Source of the DNA: Angelakisella sp. | GTDB lineage: Bacteria; Bacillota; Clostridia; Oscillospirales; Ruminococcaceae | Length of the DNA stretch: 16,606 nt | Assembly: GCA_020024555.1 (NCBI GenBank) | Contig: JAHHTQ010000041.1 | Span: forward strand, 1-16,606 | Direction: 5' to 3' | Shown here: in pieces, positions 13,937 through 16,606 of the stretch | Layout: each line of letters opens with the position of its first letter | How positions within the stretch are numbered: the first letter of the stretch is position 1 | The notes under the pieces: generated by a model | Databases searched by the model: none | What the model was told of the DNA's origin: nothing | What the model saw: the letters and a program-made list of their open reading frames with translations, nothing else | Program-made: the position numbers and the translations under genes

Positions 13937-15883
13937 TTAATGAATACGTGTACCACACTCCACAGCATCATCGACAAATATTACTTTACACTCTCCCTCT
14001 GTACCTACGTCACCTGCAAGAAGCATACCCTGAGACTCTACACCACAGAATTTTGCGGGAGCAAGGTTTGCAATAATTATTATTTTCTTACCTATTAAGT
14101 CTTCCGGTTTATAATATTTTGCTATTGAAGAAACTATCTGTCTGCCACCCATACCATCATCAAGTTTTAACAGTAGCAGTTTCTTTGCCTTTGGCACAGG
14201 GGTACAATCAACAACTTTACAAACACGCAAATCTGTCTTTTCAAAAGTATCAAGTTTTATTGTCTCACAAAGTGGGTCAACATCGGCTTTTGTTGTATTA
14301 TTTGTCTGTATTTTTTCTTCTTTTTGCTTAGCAAGTTCTTGAAGTTCTTTTTCCATATCTATACGTGGGAATAGATTTTCACCCTTTGTAACTGTTGGCG
14401 TCTTTGACAGTCCGCCAAAGTCACGGTTTTCCCACTCTCTTTCGTCGCCTGTCGCGCCTATCATATCCAATATTTTTTCTGCTGTGTCGGGCATAAATGG
14501 TTTTAATAATATACCGCAAATTCTTATGCATTCTAATAGATTATACATAACAGAGGCAAGACGTGGTTTATTGGATTCATCTTTGATAAGAACCCATGGC
14601 GCTGTCTCATCAATATATTTATTTGCTCTGCTTATTAATTTAAATATTTCCATTAAAGCATTTTGGAACGCAAATTTTTCCATTTGTTCGGAGTATCTTT
14701 GTGGCAGTTCATTTGCCATATTGATAATATCTGCATCAAGGTCATTATCCGCGCATCTGTCTGTTGGAAGTGTTCCACCAAAATATTTAATTACCATAGC
14801 AGTTGTACGAGAAACCAAATTACCTATATCATTTGCAAGGTCACTGTTTATACGTGTAATAAGAGCCTCATTTGTAAAAGAACCATCTGTACCAAACGGA
14901 AATTCTCTTAATAGGAAATATCTTATTGCATCTACTCCGTATCTACTGCAAAGAGTAACAGGATCAACCACATTTCCCTTAGATTTACTCATTTTTCCGC
15001 CATCAATTAACAACCAACCGTGTCCGAAAACTTTTTTAGGTAGTGGCAAATCAAGAGCCATAAGTATAGCAGGCCAAATTACAGCATGAAATCTTACGAT
15101 TTCTTTTCCGACAAAATGCACATCGGCAGGCCAGAATTTATCATAATCATTATATTTATCATTACCATAACCCAAAGCTGTTATATAGTTTGTAAGCGCA
15201 TCTACCCATACATAAACTACGTGTTTTGGATCAAATTCTACCGGTATACCCCATGTAAAAGAAGTTCTTGATACACATAAATCTTCAAGTCCTTGATTAA
15301 TAAACGCTTTCATTTCATTAACACGGCTAACCGGCGTCAAAAATTCAGGATTTTCCTCATATAGCTTTAATATTTTATCTGCATATTTTGATAGACGGAA
15401 AAAATATGCCTCTTCTTCCGCATCTTGAACAGGTCTGCCACAATCGGGACATTTACCGTCAACCAGTTGGCTTTCTGTCCAAAAGCTCTCGCAAGGCGTG
15501 CAGTATTTACCTTTATATGAACCTTTATAGATATCGCCTTTTTCGTAAAGCTCTTTAAATATTTTCTTTACACTTTCAATATGATAATCGTCAGTAGTAC
15601 GAATAAATCTGTCATTGCTGATATTCATTGTTTTCCACAAATCTTTGATTCCTATAACAATTTCATCTACAAATTGTTGTGGGGTAACGCCTTTTTCTTT
15701 TGCTTTTTGCTCAATTTTCAGACCATGTTCATCTGTACCTGTTAAAAACATTACATCATAGCCCGCCATTCTTTTGTATCGCGCCATTGTATCTGTTGCT
15801 ACCGTACAATAGCTATGACCTATATGCAAATTATCTGATGGGTAATATATAGGTGTTGTAATATAAAAAGTTTTTTTCTCCAT
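13937..15883 (-). CDS. metG: Methionine-tRNA ligase with C-terminal tRNA-binding domain
   Basis: A 648-residue class I synthetase. It has the HIGH motif (20-23), a four-cysteine zinc knuckle (C128, C131, C145, C148) and the KMSKS loop (297-301). A helical anticodon-binding domain (about 350-500) is followed by a C-terminal EMAPII/Trbp111-type tRNA-binding domain (about 540-648, containing KTDLRVCKVVDC and GVESQGMLLAG). It charges tRNA-Met for initiation and elongation. The ATG follows GGAGG (about 15890-15894). There is no T-box leader upstream. It is the likely first gene of the metG-ORF65-prfB-rsmA transcript. Confidence 0.97.
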   Translation of the reverse strand: MEKKTFYITTPIYYPSDNLHIGHSYCTVATDTMARYKRMAGYDVMFLTGTDEHGLKIEQKAKEKGVTPQQFVDEIVIGIKDLWKTMNISNDRFIRTTDDYHIESVKKIFKELYEKGDIYKGSYKGKYCTPCESFWTESQLVDGKCPDCGRPVQDAEEEAYFFRLSKYADKILKLYEENPEFLTPVSRVNEMKAFINQGLEDLCVSRTSFTWGIPVEFDPKHVVYVWVDALTNYITALGYGNDKYNDYDKFWPADVHFVGKEIVRFHAVIWPAILMALDLPLPKKVFGHGWLLIDGGKMSKSKGNVVDPVTLCSRYGVDAIRYFLLREFPFGTDGSFTNEALITRINSDLANDIGNLVSRTTAMVIKYFGGTLPTDRCADNDLDADIINMANELPQRYSEQMEKFAFQNALMEIFKLISRANKYIDETAPWVLIKDESNKPRLASVMYNLLECIRICGILLKPFMPDTAEKILDMIGATGDEREWENRDFGGLSKTPTVTKGENLFPRIDMEKELQELAKQKEEKIQTNNTTKADVDPLCETIKLDTFEKTDLRVCKVVDCTPVPKAKKLLLLKLDDGMGGRQIVSSIAKYYKPEDLIGKKIIIIANLAPAKFCGVESQGMLLAGDVGTEGECKVIFVDDAVECGTRIH

Positions 15884-15930
15884 ATTTTTTTACCTCCATA
15901 GAATATATAATATGTTATCAAATAATCAAA

Positions 15931-15957
15931 ATAAATATTATTTTACATAATATTTAT
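15931..15957 (-). other. AT-only hairpin in the metG leader
   Basis: Perfect 11-bp inverted repeat ATAAATATTAT (15931-15941) with ATAATATTTAT (15947-15957) and a 5-base loop, between the candidate metG promoter and the gene. It contains no GC pairs and no T-box or riboswitch core, so it is weak as RNA structure. It may be a chance result of base composition. Confidence 0.35.
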
Positions 15958-15976
15958 AAAAACATTATACTAAAAT

Positions 15977-15985
15977 ATTATACCA
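15977..15985 (-). promoter_or_regulatory. Candidate extended -10 promoter of the metG operon
   Basis: The minus strand reads TGGTATAAT, a perfect extended -10 (TGnTATAAT). A second TATAAT lies 13 bases further on (15969-15964). No convincing -35 is seen in the AT-rich surroundings. A start near 15970 gives a leader of about 85 nt. Confidence 0.45.
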
Positions 15986-16036
15986 TTATTTATATTATTT
16001 TACTAGTATTTTTAATATCTCAACAAAAAAATTACT

Positions 16037-16534
16037 TTATTTTTCTTCTGAATTCTTTTGTTCAACTATTTCACATTCAACCGTTTCAACTACTTCTTTC
16101 TCACGTTTATTTTGTGGCTTATGCAAGCTCATTCCAAGTTTAACCAAAAATATTATTAAGAATGAAAGTAAGACTATTGGGGATACGATAGCTTGCAAAA
16201 CCGTAAAAATTATTGCAATTACTTTATTTTCACATTTGATATTCAGGTTATATAACTTGCGAACATTAAACGCCAAAATTAACAGTGACAAGATAACTGT
16301 AAGAACGATTGCCACCCATCTCCATTTTTCATCATAATTTTCACCTAAAAAATACGCAAAACCCGAACCGAAAAGAGCAATTAAAAACACCCATGCAAAA
16401 AGAGCTGTTACCATATACCTAATTTCTTTTGACCAAACATTAAAACTTACTCTTTTATACATAAGCGTACCCATAATCAAATAAATAAGTATCAAAACAA
16501 GAATAACAGAAAACCAAATAAAAAACTGTGTCAT
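16037..16534 (-). CDS. Four-helix membrane protein of unknown function
   Basis: A 165-residue protein with four hydrophobic segments: FIWFSVILVLILIYLIMG (about 5-22), a second around ALFAWVFLIALFGSGFAYF, a third around VAIVLTVILSLLILAFNV and a fourth around IVSPIVLLSFLIIFLV. It ends in an acidic/basic tail (KREKEVVETVECEIVEQ) that would lie in the cytoplasm. I do not recognise a family and see no catalytic motif. The ATG at 16534 is chosen because GGAGAGGG stands eight bases upstream. An upstream TTG in frame at 16564 lies within a palindrome and is unlikely. It points the same way as metG but is separated by 150 bp of AT-rich DNA. Confidence 0.8.
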   Translation of the reverse strand: MTQFFIWFSVILVLILIYLIMGTLMYKRVSFNVWSKEIRYMVTALFAWVFLIALFGSGFAYFLGENYDEKWRWVAIVLTVILSLLILAFNVRKLYNLNIKCENKVIAIIFTVLQAIVSPIVLLSFLIIFLVKLGMSLHKPQNKREKEVVETVECEIVEQKNSEEK

Positions 16535-16557
16535 AATTAAACCCTCTCCTTTAATCA

Positions 16558-16606
16558 AAACCACCCGTTGAACGGGTGGTTTGCTCTGACCCTATAAGGG
16601 TCTATT
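16558..16606. repeat. Tandem perfect hairpins, possible IS200/IS605-type element end
   Basis: Hairpin 1 has an 11-bp stem, AAACCACCCGT (16558-16568) with ACGGGTGGTTT (16572-16582), and loop TGA. Hairpin 2 has GACCCT (16588-16593) with AGGGTC (16597-16602) and loop ATA. They are GC-rich in otherwise AT-rich DNA. Subterminal hairpins of this kind mark the ends of IS200/IS605 elements, but no transposase is visible and the window ends here. A terminator or other palindromic element is the alternative. Confidence 0.5.

Noticed and set aside
14484..15089. Long plus-strand open frame inside metG
   Set aside because: A shadow of the metG reading frame, with no ribosome site and no protein-like pattern.
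15884..16036. Possible T-box or other riboswitch in the metG leader
   Set aside because: The region is AT-rich with one AT-only hairpin. I see no T-box core (AGGGTGGNACCGCG-like), no antiterminator and no terminator.

Overview
The window is low-GC (roughly 30 %) DNA from a motile, endospore-forming member of the Clostridia, probably a gut-type lineage. The evidence is spoIIP (endosporulation), a Gram-positive-type late flagellar cluster with the FliW/CsrA pair and a DUF6470 protein, SigF/SigE-lineage biology, and strong AGGAGG-type Shine-Dalgarno sites. The species cannot be named from the sequence alone.

Left accessory region (1-800). Two copies of a short palindromic repeat with a CGCTTTCGCTC loop lie at the left edge. 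Next comes a compact locus that looks like a type I toxin-antitoxin module. It has a 35-residue single-membrane-segment peptide (270-377) whose ribosome binding site is buried in a perfect 8-bp hairpin. A bidirectional terminator follows (368-410). A convergent antisense RNA runs from a consensus SigA promoter (463-490, minus strand). The locus is bracketed by a direct repeat of about 40 nt. Beside it is a self-contained minus-strand tRNA-Pro(UGG) unit with its own promoter and terminator.

Sporulation genes (802-2561, minus). spoIIP starts with TTG and has a good SigE-type promoter. It is followed in the same frame by a small basic/membrane-anchored ORF that has no ordinary start codon where one is expected.

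Flagellar operon (2590-11073, plus). The order is flgM-flgN-flgK-flgL-DUF6470-fliW-csrA-chaperone-like ORF-fliD-fliS. It encodes the anti-sigma factor, the filament-junction and cap proteins, their chaperones and the FliW-CsrA switch that controls flagellin translation. Two matches to the sigma-28 (SigD/FliA) promoter with an identical -10 (TAAA-N15-GTCGATAT) lie before flgM and before fliD. FlgM would therefore limit the sigma factor that reads its own operon. fliW, csrA and the following ORF overlap by one base each and are presumably translationally coupled. FliD is unusually large (856 residues), with what looks like a duplicated variable domain. The operon ends in a strong hairpin.

Housekeeping block (11096-15985, minus). 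metG, a 65-residue coiled-coil ORF, prfB, rsmA/ksgA and a flavin-reductase-family gene are read as a probable operon. It converges on the flagellar operon at a bidirectional terminator. prfB is a single uninterrupted frame, without the usual programmed frameshift.

Right edge (16037-16606). A four-helix membrane protein of unknown function is preceded by two tandem perfect hairpins that resemble the end of a mobile or palindromic element.
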